Source of the DNA: Paludibacter sp.
GTDB lineage: Bacteria; Bacteroidota; Bacteroidia; Bacteroidales; Paludibacteraceae
Assembly: GCA_018054805.1 (NCBI GenBank)
Contig: JAGPIU010000041.1
Span: forward strand, 1-7,609
Direction of reading: 5' to 3'
DNA length: 7,609 nt
Numbering within the stretch: position 1 is the first letter of the stretch; the number at the start of each line of letters is the position of its first letter. A program made the translations under genes and the position numbers. Under the pieces are notes generated by a model. The model had not been told where the DNA came from, searched no databases, and was given only the letters and a program-made list of their open reading frames with translations. Positions 1-7,169 of this stretch are shown in pieces.

Positions 1-2512
1 AATGCATCAACTTGTCGTTGTAGTTGGTAATCATGGGGCCTACATAGTTGGCGCCATCCCATACACTACCTGTGTGCAGACTTGTCACAGCATCAATAAG
101 TTTTGTTTTGAAATCAGGATCGTTGTATACTTCTTTTTCGAGAATCAGCAATGAGCAGGCCGAGCATTTCTGTCCGGCATTGCTAAAGGCCGAAGTTACA
201 ATGTTCTGAATAGCATGATCGCGGTCGCCGGCAGCTGACACAATGATGGCATTTTTACCACCTGTTTCGGCCGAGAGCGGACAAACCGGGTTGCTTTCGA
301 GCAAGCGGAAGGCTGTATCGGTTCCACCTGTTAGAATAGTGTGTTTTATGGCCGGATGAGTAGTAATGTAGCTCAATGGCGCGCGACCATCGGTACAAAC
401 TACCTGAAGTGCATCTTTGGGAACGCCGGCTTCCCAGAAACATTTGGCAAATTCCCATGCCACAGGAAATGCCACAGTAGCAGGTTTCAGTATTACAGTA
501 TTTCCGCCAGCTAATGCGGCAGCCACGCCACCAACAGGAATGGCCAATGGGAAATTCCAGGGCGGAATAACCAATACAATACCTTTGGGCGTCATTTTTA
601 CCGTTTCGAGTTTGGTAAACTCCATCATGCTGATAGGGTAGTAACGGCAGAAATCCACAGCTTCTGATACTTCCACATCGCCTTCGGCAAATGTTTTTCC
701 GGTGATGGCCGACATGCAGCCAATCAGATTGCCACGGTTTTCGTTCAGTATATCAGCTGTTTTGTGCAGAAATACATTGCGCTGCTCTACCGAAGTTTTT
801 CTCCAGTTCGAAGCATCTTTTTCGGCAATTTCCACTATTTGTTCGACCATTTCCTGATTCGACAACGAAACTTCGCAAACCACGATGTCGTCCACCTGAC
901 AATGGTCGGTATAAACCTGACGATTTTCGGTTTCCACTTCTTTGTCGCCAATCTGCACAGGTATAATATAAGGCTTGTCGTCCTTGCTCTTCATCCAGCT
1001 TTTGCGAATTTCATCGGCCCATTCGCGATTCTGACGCAGGTCAAAGTTCGTATCCGGCTCGTTTTTAAATATTGTATTTTCGGGCAAAGGAAATTCTCTT
1101 TCGTTGGTCAGCCTGTTTTGAATGCGTTTTGGCTTCGAAATCATCTGATCCTTCAGTTGATATGCTTCTTCAAACTGCTTTTGCAGGAAATTCCATTGTT
1201 TGCTGTCTACTTTCAGGTTAAACGAATAACTCAGAAAGTTGTCCACACCTGTATTCTCGTCGAGGCGGCGCACAAGGTACGAAACCGCGTTCAGGAAATG
1301 CTCATCGTTTACCACCGGAGTATAAAGAATAATCTGTTTTCCCAACTGACGCATCACACGAGGCAGGTGATTGGCCATACCTTCGAGCATTTCGAAAGTT
1401 ACAAATTCGTCCACACCATTACGCTGTCCAAGTAAATAAGCATAACCAATGCTGAAAAAATTGTGCGAAGCCACTCCAACTCTCAGCGCTTTGGCATTTT
1501 CGGGCTGTAAAGCGCGGTCGAGAATATGCAGATAGTTGGCATCTACTTTTATTTTGGTGTCGAGCACCGGATTTTGCCATCCTTTGAGCGACGACACAAT
1601 GCTTTCCATTTGCAGGTTTGCACCTTTTACCAAACGCATTTTGAGCGGAGCGCCACCTTCCTCCACACGTTTACGGGCAAATTCGAGAAGTTCGGTCTGA
1701 AAATCCCATGCATCGGGCAGATAAGCCTGAACCACAATACCCGCTGAGAGATTTTTGAATTCGGGATAGCTGAGCACTGTTTTGAATACATCCAGTGTGA
1801 GTTCAGTATCCTTATATTCCTCCATATCGAGGTTTACAAATTTATTTTCTTTTTCGCCTTTGTCATTTACATAAGGATAATCCATAGCCTGTTTGTAAAT
1901 ACGGGCAAGGAGCGAGCAGAGTTCGGTTTTGTTTTTGGCATAATTCAGAGCATTTATCTGCGCGTAAATACCTGAAATTTTAATGGAAATATAGTTGATT
2001 TTGGGATCTTTAAGTGCTTCGAGGTAATGCAGGTAGCGTTTTTCGGCTTCTCCATCGCCCAAAACCACTTCGCCAAGCAGGTTTACGTTCTGACCTATTT
2101 GCTGCGAACGGCGCGAATTAAGATGCTGTGTAAGTAACGAAGGTTTTTCGTTGATGATGACTTTTGATGTGTCGGAACGGAGACGCTTTTTGAAAATAGG
2201 CATTGAAATAAAATCGAACCAATAGCCAAAGGAAGTAAACAGATGCAGCAACATATTATCGGCAGTGCCAAAAAATTCGGGTACACCGTATCTTTCGATG
2301 AGCAACTTCATGCGTCGCGCCAGCTTTTTGTTGTCTCTTATCTGCGACGACTCGTCGAGCATTTTCGATAAAAGTGCCTTGTCGTTGGGATTCTGAATAA
2401 GAATAGCATATTTTTTTTGCTCCTTCAGCTCTTCGGCTGTAATTTCTTTTTCAGATTTATCGAGGAATAATTTTCCCCAGTCTATCACTTCCTGTGTGGT
2501 GATTCTTTCCAT
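1..2512 (-). CDS. putA: Bifunctional proline dehydrogenase / L-glutamate-gamma-semialdehyde dehydrogenase (PutA type), 3' end outside window
   Basis: This enzyme oxidises proline to pyrroline-5-carboxylate with FAD, then the hydrolysed semialdehyde to glutamate with NAD+; it belongs to proline catabolism. Codons 1-837 are present and the left edge cuts the rest. I translated the whole stretch and found no stop or frameshift. Residues 1 to about 100 form a helical arm. The proline dehydrogenase barrel (about 110-440) carries RLVKGA at 293-298, LYTPV near 396-400 and YLVRRL at 412-417; the Arg pair matches the family's proline-carboxylate-binding arginines. The aldehyde dehydrogenase domain (from about 530) carries PPWNFP at 650-655, Glu749 in ETGGKN and Cys783 in GQKCSA. 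The 34-residue Glu-Cys spacing is the usual one. There is no N-terminal ribbon-helix-helix segment, so it should not act as its own repressor as E. coli PutA does. The start (MERITTQ) follows an A/T-rich leader; no upstream in-frame alternative is convincing. Confidence 0.95.
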   Translation of the reverse strand, partial: MERITTQEVIDWGKLFLDKSEKEITAEELKEQKKYAILIQNPNDKALLSKMLDESSQIRDNKKLARRMKLLIERYGVPEFFGTADNMLLHLFTSFGYWFDFISMPIFKKRLRSDTSKVIINEKPSLLTQHLNSRRSQQIGQNVNLLGEVVLGDGEAEKRYLHYLEALKDPKINYISIKISGIYAQINALNYAKNKTELCSLLARIYKQAMDYPYVNDKGEKENKFVNLDMEEYKDTELTLDVFKTVLSYPEFKNLSAGIVVQAYLPDAWDFQTELLEFARKRVEEGGAPLKMRLVKGANLQMESIVSSLKGWQNPVLDTKIKVDANYLHILDRALQPENAKALRVGVASHNFFSIGYAYLLGQRNGVDEFVTFEMLEGMANHLPRVMRQLGKQIILYTPVVNDEHFLNAVSYLVRRLDENTGVDNFLSYSFNLKVDSKQWNFLQKQFEEAYQLKDQMISKPKRIQNRLTNEREFPLPENTIFKNEPDTNFDLRQNREWADEIRKSWMKSKDDKPYIIPVQIGDKEVETENRQVYTDHCQVDDIVVCEVSLSNQEMVEQIVEIAEKDASNWRKTSVEQRNVFLHKTADILNENRGNLIGCMSAITGKTFAEGDVEVSEAVDFCRYYPISMMEFTKLETVKMTPKGIVLVIPPWNFPLAIPVGGVAAALAGGNTVILKPATVAFPVAWEFAKCFWEAGVPKDALQVVCTDGRAPLSYITTHPAIKHTILTGGTDTAFRLLESNPVCPLSAETGGKNAIIVSAAGDRDHAIQNIVTSAFSNAGQKCSACSLLILEKEVYNDPDFKTKLIDAVTSLHTGSVWDGANYVGPMITNYNDKLMH

Positions 2513-2541
2513 ATTTCTATTATTTAGTTTTAAAAACAAGC

Positions 2542-2549
2542 GAAAGATA
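2542..2549 (-). promoter_or_regulatory. Weak candidate -7 box for putA
   Basis: On the minus strand this reads TATCTTTC, one base off the Bacteroidota -7 consensus TAnnTTTG, and it lies about 30 bp upstream of the putA start. No TTG -33 element sits at the expected distance. A second option, TACATTTT at 2563-2570, has a TTG at 2593-2595, but the 22-bp spacer is rather long. Neither is convincing alone. Confidence 0.25.
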
Positions 2550-2637
2550 GTGGAAAAATTTTAAAATGTAATATTGAAAGTATCGAAAAAATCAATGTTA
2601 AATGAAACTTTTTCGCTTTGTTATCCGAAAGGGTTTT

Positions 2638-2678
2638 ATTGTAACAATTTGTGATTAAAATGGCTGTAAAAATTACAG
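2638..2678. promoter_or_regulatory. Two short palindromes upstream of putA, possible operators
   Basis: ATTGTAACAAT (2638-2648) is a perfect 11-bp palindrome around a central A. CTGTAA-AAA-TTACAG (2664-2678) is a perfect 6-bp inverted repeat with a 3-bp spacer. Both contain a TGTAA sequence, and they lie 126-166 bp upstream of the putA start. They could bind a regulator of proline catabolism, but short palindromes are common in AT-rich DNA and no known regulator is recognised. Confidence 0.2.
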
Positions 2679-2726
2679 AAATATTTTATGCTGAAAGCGT
2701 AAAGTTCATGGCTCGCGGATAAAGTG

Positions 2727-2771
2727 ACAAAGACGCTAAGATACTTTTCATTTGTATCTAAGCGTCTTTGT
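2727..2771. repeat. 18-bp near-perfect inverted repeat (hairpin), probable dispersed intergenic element
   Basis: The left arm ACAAAGACGCTAAGATAC (2727-2744) and right arm GTATCTAAGCGTCTTTGT (2754-2771) pair at 17 of 18 positions around a 9-nt loop. The motif 'AAAGACGCTAAGA' resembles short dispersed repeats I associate with Bacteroidota intergenic regions. It could help stop ygiQ transcripts, but on the minus strand the stem is followed by CACTTTATCC rather than a U-run, so it is a poor classical terminator. Confidence 0.65.
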
Positions 2772-2823
2772 GTTTTGAAATTAATTTGCAATAAGTTTAG
2801 CTTGCAGCAACGCAGATAAACTT

Positions 2824-2869
2824 TTGAGAATCCTTATGTAAGTCTCGTAATTTATACAATTATTCTCAA
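2824..2869. repeat. 8-bp inverted repeat directly after the ygiQ stop
   Basis: TTGAGAAT (2824-2831) and ATTCTCAA (2862-2869) are perfect inverted copies separated by 30 bp; the right arm abuts the ygiQ stop codon. A transcript end or RNA-stability structure is possible. The loop is long and there is no U-run, so a standard terminator is unlikely. Confidence 0.3.
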
Positions 2870-4693
2870 TTACTTGCCAAAAAGTTTTTGTTGCAAATCG
2901 GGGCGCTTCATTCGTTGTAAGTCCTGAATAATTTGCTGACGGTATTCGTTTTTATACCAGAAGAAAAATTTCCGCTGATCGAGTTTTTCACTTTTGCTGC
3001 GGGCCGTAAATACCGGTTCGAGTGTATATGGATGGTATCCGGAATAGTAAATTTCGGTGGCTACAGTCATTGGAGTAGGAGTGAAGTCCTGCACTTGCTC
3101 CAGCTTAAAGTCGAATCTCTTTGTTTGAATAGCCAAATCGGCCATGTCTTCTTTTTTAGAAGCCGGATGACTCGAAATAAAGTATGGAATAAGCTGCTGA
3201 TTCATACCGGTTTCTCGGTTAATACGATCGAAAATAGCCTTGAACTTACCGAAGTATTCGAATGAAGGCTTACGCATAATCTTTAAAACATCGTCGGATG
3301 TATGCTCCGGGGCCACTTTCAGCCTTCCTGATACGTGGTTGGTAATCACTTCGCGCATATATTCCTCGTGACTACGTTTTGTTTCTTCATCTTTACTGTC
3401 GCTTAGCAAGATGTCGTATCGTATTCCGCTGCCAATAAACGACTTTTTGATGCCGGGAATCTTATCTACTGCACGATACACGTCGGTCAGGCGGCTGTGA
3501 TTGGTGTCGAGGTTGAAGCATACTTTCGGAAATATACAGGAAGGCTTCTTACATTTTTTGCAAATTTCCATGTCTTTTCCCTTCATGCCATACATATTGG
3601 CCGAAGGACCGCCCAAATCGCTTATATAACCTTTAAAGTCGGGCATCTCGGTCACTTTTTCCACTTCTTTCAGAATGGATGCTTTAGAGCGCGATACAAT
3701 AAATTTGCCCTGATGCGCCGAAATGGTACAAAACGCACAACCTCCGAAGCAACCACGGTGCATGTTTACCGAGAATTTAATCATCTCGTAGGCCGGAATA
3801 CGTTTATCCTTATATTTGGGATGTGGCACACGTGTATACGGTAAATCGAACGAAGCATCGAGTTCAGCTTCGCTGAGCGGTGCAAAAGGTGGATTTACAA
3901 TAACCCAGCGGTTACCTGTTTTTTGTAGCAGGCGATTTGCTTCAATCCGGTTCGATTCTTCTTCGATGTGACGGAAGTTCGAAGCATAAAGCTTCTTGTC
4001 GCGCAGACAGATTTCATGATCCACGAGCGTAATGTCGGTCCATTTCGAGACTGGTACTTCTTTTTTCAGAAATGAAGTTTGCGGAATGTCGGTAAGTTCT
4101 GCGAATGTTTTTCCGGCTTTTACCTGATTGAGTAATTCGCGAAGTGGTTTTTCTCCGTTTCCATAAATCAACATATCGGCTCCTGAATCAACTAATATGC
4201 TGGGCATGAGTTTGTCCGACCAGTAGTCGTAATGCGTAAAGCGTCGCAGCGAAGCTTCAATACCACCAATCAGAAGTGGTACATCCGGATAAAGTTTTTT
4301 GAGTATTTTGCAATAGGTAATTGTGGCATAATCGGGGCGTAATCCCTGCTTTCCGTCGGGAGAATAAGCATCGTCGGAGCGTAATCGTTTATTGGCCGTA
4401 TAGTGATTCACCATCGAATCCATATTTCCTCCGCTCACAGCAAAGAACAAGCGCGGACGGCCCATTTTCTTGAAATCGCGGAGGTCGTCGCGCCAGTTGG
4501 GTTGTGGTACAATAGCTACTTTCAGACCCTCGGCCTCAATTATTCGGCCAATGACAGCTGCTCCAAAAGCAGGATGATCGATATAGGCATCGCCGGTAAA
4601 GAAAACGATGTCCACTTCGTCCCAGCCACGTATTTCAAGTTCTTTTTTGGTTGTTGGTAAAAAATCGGTAAGTAAATATGTCTTTTGAGGCAT
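2870..4693 (-). CDS. ygiQ: YgiQ-family radical SAM protein
   Basis: This 607-residue cytoplasmic iron-sulfur protein belongs to the YgiQ family, whose reaction is not established. The N-terminal family domain (about 5-290) has GDAYIDHPAFG at 34-44 and the signature GGIEASLRRFTHYDYWSDK from 143. The radical SAM core starts at MHRGCFGGCAFC, with C315-x3-C319-x2-C322 as the 4Fe-4S ligands that cleave S-adenosylmethionine. A second cluster, C378-x2-C381-x4-C386-x5-C392, lies between GGPSANMYGMKGKD and NLDTNHSRL and may bind metal or another Fe-S centre. The C-terminal part has VQDFTPTPMTVATEIYYSG, typical of the domain that ends this family (DUF3362, from memory). E. coli YgiQ is longer, about 740 residues, and the shorter length fits many Bacteroidota homologues as I recall them. 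The start MPQKTY has a consensus -7 box about 85 bp upstream, so the gene probably stands alone. Confidence 0.95.
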   Translation of the reverse strand: MPQKTYLLTDFLPTTKKELEIRGWDEVDIVFFTGDAYIDHPAFGAAVIGRIIEAEGLKVAIVPQPNWRDDLRDFKKMGRPRLFFAVSGGNMDSMVNHYTANKRLRSDDAYSPDGKQGLRPDYATITYCKILKKLYPDVPLLIGGIEASLRRFTHYDYWSDKLMPSILVDSGADMLIYGNGEKPLRELLNQVKAGKTFAELTDIPQTSFLKKEVPVSKWTDITLVDHEICLRDKKLYASNFRHIEEESNRIEANRLLQKTGNRWVIVNPPFAPLSEAELDASFDLPYTRVPHPKYKDKRIPAYEMIKFSVNMHRGCFGGCAFCTISAHQGKFIVSRSKASILKEVEKVTEMPDFKGYISDLGGPSANMYGMKGKDMEICKKCKKPSCIFPKVCFNLDTNHSRLTDVYRAVDKIPGIKKSFIGSGIRYDILLSDSKDEETKRSHEEYMREVITNHVSGRLKVAPEHTSDDVLKIMRKPSFEYFGKFKAIFDRINRETGMNQQLIPYFISSHPASKKEDMADLAIQTKRFDFKLEQVQDFTPTPMTVATEIYYSGYHPYTLEPVFTARSKSEKLDQRKFFFWYKNEYRQQIIQDLQRMKRPDLQQKLFGK

Positions 4694-4776
4694 AGTAAAT
4701 CAGTTTATAAAAATAGTAAAATCACTCAGGTTTATCAACAAATTTTCGCAAGTCACCCGAAATGTATTTTAATCAA

Positions 4777-4784
4777 CAAAGATA
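4777..4784 (-). promoter_or_regulatory. Candidate -7 box of the ygiQ promoter
   Basis: The minus strand reads TATCTTTG, an exact match to the Bacteroidota -7 consensus TAnnTTTG. About 20 bp upstream there is only GTGG where a TTTG-like -33 element would be expected. Transcription from here would leave a leader of roughly 75-80 nt before the ygiQ start at 4693. Confidence 0.5.
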
Positions 4785-4908
4785 CAAACAAATAAGTTCA
4801 AAAACCACAGGAATGCCTTTGTCATATACGAATTGTCCATTCGCCATGGCCGATAAGTTTTACAATTTGCTGGTACAGTCTCGAATTTTCAAATTTCAAA
4901 TCAATTGG

Positions 4909-4939
4909 TTGTTTTAAAACTCTGAAACCCGAAACTTTG
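4909..4939 (+). promoter_or_regulatory. Candidate ldhA promoter
   Basis: TTG at 4909-4911 and AAACTTTG at 4932-4939 are separated by 20 bp, close to the Bacteroidota -33/-7 arrangement. The -7 box differs from TAnnTTTG only in its first base. Transcription would start near 4945 and give a leader of about 70 nt. The -7 box lies inside a small tandem repeat, so part of the match may be chance. Confidence 0.35.
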
Positions 4940-4945
4940 AAACCT
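4916..4945 (+). repeat. Degenerate 15-bp tandem repeat built from GAAAC units
   Basis: The units AAAACTCT, GAAACCC, GAAACTTT and GAAACCT follow one another at 8, 7, 8 and 7 bp. Read as a dimer, two 15-bp copies agree at 12 of 15 positions. It looks like a small intergenic tandem duplication. Similar 'GAAACCTGAAAC' runs occur between genes in other Bacteroidota, from memory. Confidence 0.5.
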
Positions 4946-5016
4946 GTAAGCCTGGACCCCCGAACAATTTAACCTATAAATGTGTTTTTTTATCAGAAAT
5001 AATAAAAGAAAAAAAG

Positions 5017-6015
5017 ATGAGTGTGAAAGTAGCGTTTTTTGATACAAAGTCGTACGACGAAAGTTCGTTTAAAAAGGTCAATCAGAAATTTGGTTTTGAT
5101 ATTAAGTATTTCAAGGGGCATTTGAATATTGACAATGTGGCTCTGACCAAAGGCATAGATGTGGCTTGTATTTTTGTAAATGCAGTGGCAGATGCGCCTG
5201 TGATTGATGAATTAGTGGCGAATGGAGTTAAAGTGATTGCCCTACGTTGTGCAGGTTACAATAATGTGGATCTGAATGCAGCTCGCAATAGAATTAAAGT
5301 GGTGCGTGTGCCGGCTTATTCGCCTTATGCAGTAGCCGAACATACTCTGGCACTGATGCTTACACTTAACAGGAAAACGCACCGCGCTTATAACCGTACC
5401 CGCGAAGGGAACTTTGCTCTTTCGGGATTAATGGGCTTCGATATGCATGGAAAAACTGCCGGTATTATCGGGACAGGAAAAATAGCTAAAATTCTGATTA
5501 AGACACTTCGCAGTATGGGAATGGAAGTGTTGGCTTATGATTTATACCCTGATATGGATTTTGCCGCCCGCGAAGGTATAAAATATGTATCGCTCGACGA
5601 ACTTTATTCAGGTTCGGATATTATTTCGCTGCACTGTCCGCTCACAAAGGAAACTGAGTATATAATCAATGATGAAGCTATTTCGAAAATGAAGAATGGC
5701 GTCATGATGATCAATACCGGGCGTGGAAAGCTTATCGATACACAGGCCTTGATTAAAGGTTTGAAAAGCAAAAAGATAGGTTCGGCCGGCCTTGATGTGT
5801 ACGAGGAAGAAAGTGAATACTTTTTCGAAGATCGCTCCAACAGGGTTATGGACGACGATGTGCTTGCCCGTCTGCTCTCGTTCAACAATGTGGTGGTGAC
5901 TTCGCATCAGGCCTTCTTTACGCAGGAAGCGCTTGAGAATATCGCAGAAACTACCCTGAAAAACATTCAGGATTTTATTGAAGGACGTGAACTCGTCAAT
6001 GAAGTGAAGTTGTAG
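5017..6015 (+). CDS. ldhA: Fermentative D-lactate dehydrogenase
   Basis: This 332-residue cytoplasmic NADH-dependent enzyme reduces pyruvate to D-lactate and reoxidises NADH during fermentation. It has the D-2-hydroxyacid dehydrogenase plan: a split catalytic domain (about 1-100 and 300-332) around a Rossmann domain. The nucleotide site is GIIGTGKIA at 149-157, followed by YD at 174-175. The catalytic residues are Arg236 in NTGRG, Glu265 in GLDVYEEE and His297 in SHQAF, matching the family's Arg235/Glu264/His296. RCAGYNNVDL at 77-86 and the stretch SEYFFEDRSNRVMDDDVL at 266-283 closely resemble E. coli LdhA, which separates it from phosphoglycerate or glycerate dehydrogenases. Length is normal. 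The start MSVKVAFFD follows an A-rich leader without a Shine-Dalgarno sequence. The gene is monocistronic: ygiQ diverges upstream and a strong terminator follows 38 bp after the stop. Confidence 0.95.
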   Translation: MSVKVAFFDTKSYDESSFKKVNQKFGFDIKYFKGHLNIDNVALTKGIDVACIFVNAVADAPVIDELVANGVKVIALRCAGYNNVDLNAARNRIKVVRVPAYSPYAVAEHTLALMLTLNRKTHRAYNRTREGNFALSGLMGFDMHGKTAGIIGTGKIAKILIKTLRSMGMEVLAYDLYPDMDFAAREGIKYVSLDELYSGSDIISLHCPLTKETEYIINDEAISKMKNGVMMINTGRGKLIDTQALIKGLKSKKIGSAGLDVYEEESEYFFEDRSNRVMDDDVLARLLSFNNVVVTSHQAFFTQEALENIAETTLKNIQDFIEGRELVNEVKL

Positions 6016-6053
6016 CAGGTTTTAGAGTTATTTGTTCTTTTTATCATAAAAAT

Positions 6054-6094
6054 AAAAAGTCGGAGTCGCATTTATGCTTTCTCCGACTTTTTTT
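6054..6094. terminator. Strong bidirectional intrinsic terminator between convergent units
   Basis: AAAAAGTCGGAG (6054-6065) and CTCCGACTTTTT (6081-6092) form a perfect 12-bp stem. The 15-nt loop contains a further GCAT/ATGC pairing. On the plus strand a run of seven T (6088-6094) ends the hairpin, serving ldhA. On the minus strand the stem runs into TTTTTATTTTTATG, serving the lipoprotein gene that ends at 6135. Confidence 0.93.
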
Positions 6095-6134
6095 ATGTCA
6101 TGCACTCTATTGAATGAGCTTTGAATTTAACGTT

Positions 6135-7145
6135 TTACTGATATTGAATATAAATAGGTTGCGGTTTTAGTTTCATTAAATCTTCAGCTGTCATCAATAC
6201 GTTAGGTGCCTTTTTCAAATCGTTTTTGTAGAACAGTTTGAATCCGGTAAACTGCACAGGCTCTTTGTGAATATACAGTTTGTAGGTGCTGCGCTTGAGG
6301 ACAGGTTCGCCCCAACCGTCCATATGCATTACAATTTGTACTTCAGGTTTCAGTTTTATGTTTTTGTGATTGCGTACCATACCTTGTGTAAAGCGGTGCA
6401 CCACAAGTACTTTTGGTGGCAGATTGTTATCTTTTACCAGTTTGGCCAGATAATCAGAGCAATAATTTACATCTTCGGCATCAATTGTTCCAATCTTTTT
6501 GCCCGGAATACTACCATCTTTCATCGAAAATTCAGGGTCGATACCCAAATGTACGTGAGGCATTTTCAGATATTTCTCGAGTCGTGGCACTTCGTTCTGA
6601 TAGGTGCTATGGCTTACCTGAATGTCCAGAAAAACAATTGCGTTGCGCATGGCAGCAATTTTTAGCGCTGAATCTATTTGCTGCTCGGGCATGCGTTTGC
6701 AGTAAGTGTTATCGCTCATCGGAATTCCCTGCGCAACTACTGCTATGTAGTGAATGGCGGGCTGTACGGGAGTATTCGGATCAGCTTTTTCCCAGGCCGC
6801 TTTTTCTATATCGAAGCGTCTCCAAAGTTCGTCTGGCGCATATTCGCCCAAAACGCCCATTTTTTTCGAATAAAGGTTGCCGTAATAAGCCACAATACGT
6901 TTAAAGGGCAGAATGGCTCCGTTGAGCGGAAGTGGCTGATTTCTTACAGGCCATAAACCGGTGGTATCGCCATTGATAATTTCGTTTACTTTGCTGAAAT
7001 ATGCTGCGGAATCGACTGTCACTGGCTGAGTCACCTCTTCAGTTTCAGCAGTTTCTTTATCGCCTTTGGCTTGTTTTGCAGACTCAGTTTTAGGCTGACA
7101 GGCTGCCAGTGAAATTACAAATAGATAAAGTACTATTTTCTTCAT
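6135..7145 (-). CDS. Uncharacterised lipoprotein with predicted TIM-barrel-like domain
   Basis: The function is not known to me. The 336-residue protein starts with a lipoprotein signal: MKK, a hydrophobic stretch and the lipobox LAAC with Cys16 as the lipidation site. A polar, acidic linker follows (17-45). The rest shows eight hydrophobic strand-like segments separated by helices: RIVAYYG (83-89), HYIAVVAQG (132-140), IVFLDIQ (170-176), VHLGIDPEF (198-206), VLVVHRF (246-252), IVMHMDGWG (271-279), FTGFKLFY (299-306) and IYIQYQ (331-336). Polar residues cluster at the strand ends (D174, Q176, D203, E205, H250, D276), as in (beta/alpha)8 enzymes. I recall similar conserved hypothetical proteins in other phyla but no characterised one. 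The upstream deacetylase gene, 24 bp away, suggests an operon acting on an envelope or extracellular glycan; a hydrolase role is inference. The terminator at 6054-6094 ends the unit. Confidence 0.8.
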   Translation of the reverse strand: MKKIVLYLFVISLAACQPKTESAKQAKGDKETAETEEVTQPVTVDSAAYFSKVNEIINGDTTGLWPVRNQPLPLNGAILPFKRIVAYYGNLYSKKMGVLGEYAPDELWRRFDIEKAAWEKADPNTPVQPAIHYIAVVAQGIPMSDNTYCKRMPEQQIDSALKIAAMRNAIVFLDIQVSHSTYQNEVPRLEKYLKMPHVHLGIDPEFSMKDGSIPGKKIGTIDAEDVNYCSDYLAKLVKDNNLPPKVLVVHRFTQGMVRNHKNIKLKPEVQIVMHMDGWGEPVLKRSTYKLYIHKEPVQFTGFKLFYKNDLKKAPNVLMTAEDLMKLKPQPIYIQYQ

Positions 7146-7169
7146 TTTATATTATTTAGAAGGTTATAT

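Larger units (their letters stand above)
2513..2869. other. Intergenic region between ygiQ and putA
   Basis: These 357 bp lie between two genes on the minus strand and contain no credible coding sequence. They hold an 18-bp near-perfect inverted repeat, two short palindromes and an inverted repeat just beyond the ygiQ stop. The fragments CGCGGAT near 2714-2720 and CGCAGATAAAC near 2810-2820 resemble dispersed intergenic repeats I know from Bacteroidota genomes; that comparison is from memory. The gap is long enough that putA probably has its own promoter. Confidence 0.6.
4694..5016. other. Divergent intergenic region between ygiQ and ldhA
   Basis: These 323 bp separate divergently transcribed genes and hold no credible coding sequence. 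They contain a candidate promoter for each gene and a short tandem GAAAC-type repeat. The last 20 bp before ldhA are strongly A-rich, the usual translation-start context in this phylum. No riboswitch or small RNA is recognised. Confidence 0.6.

Noticed and set aside
764..1435. A 223-codon open frame on the plus strand
   Set aside because: It is antisense to putA, whose minus frame is unbroken and carries all expected family motifs. The plus-strand translation is low in recognisable motifs and rich in Phe and His, as expected of a shadow frame.
2095..2286. A 63-codon minus-strand frame with a hydrophobic start
   Set aside because: It lies out of frame inside putA, and its Cys-rich hydrophobic start is a by-product of the putA codons.
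2727..2771. Hairpin as an intrinsic terminator of ygiQ
   Set aside because: The stem is strong, but no U-run follows on the minus strand, so I list it as a repeat.
2933..4660. Three plus-strand open frames opposite ygiQ (2933-3265, 3497-3844, 4403-4660)
   Set aside because: All are antisense to a complete, motif-rich YgiQ gene and resemble no protein family.
4916..4945. Possible CRISPR repeat remnant because of the repeated GAAAC
   Set aside because: GAAAC often ends CRISPR repeats, but here it recurs every 7-8 bp with no spacers, and no cas gene is present.
5604..5907. Two minus-strand open frames opposite ldhA
   Set aside because: They are antisense to the segment encoding the LdhA active-site motifs and have no family features.
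6267..6956. Three overlapping plus-strand open frames opposite the lipoprotein gene
   Set aside because: The minus-strand gene has a clear lipoprotein signal and a continuous fold pattern; the plus frames have neither.
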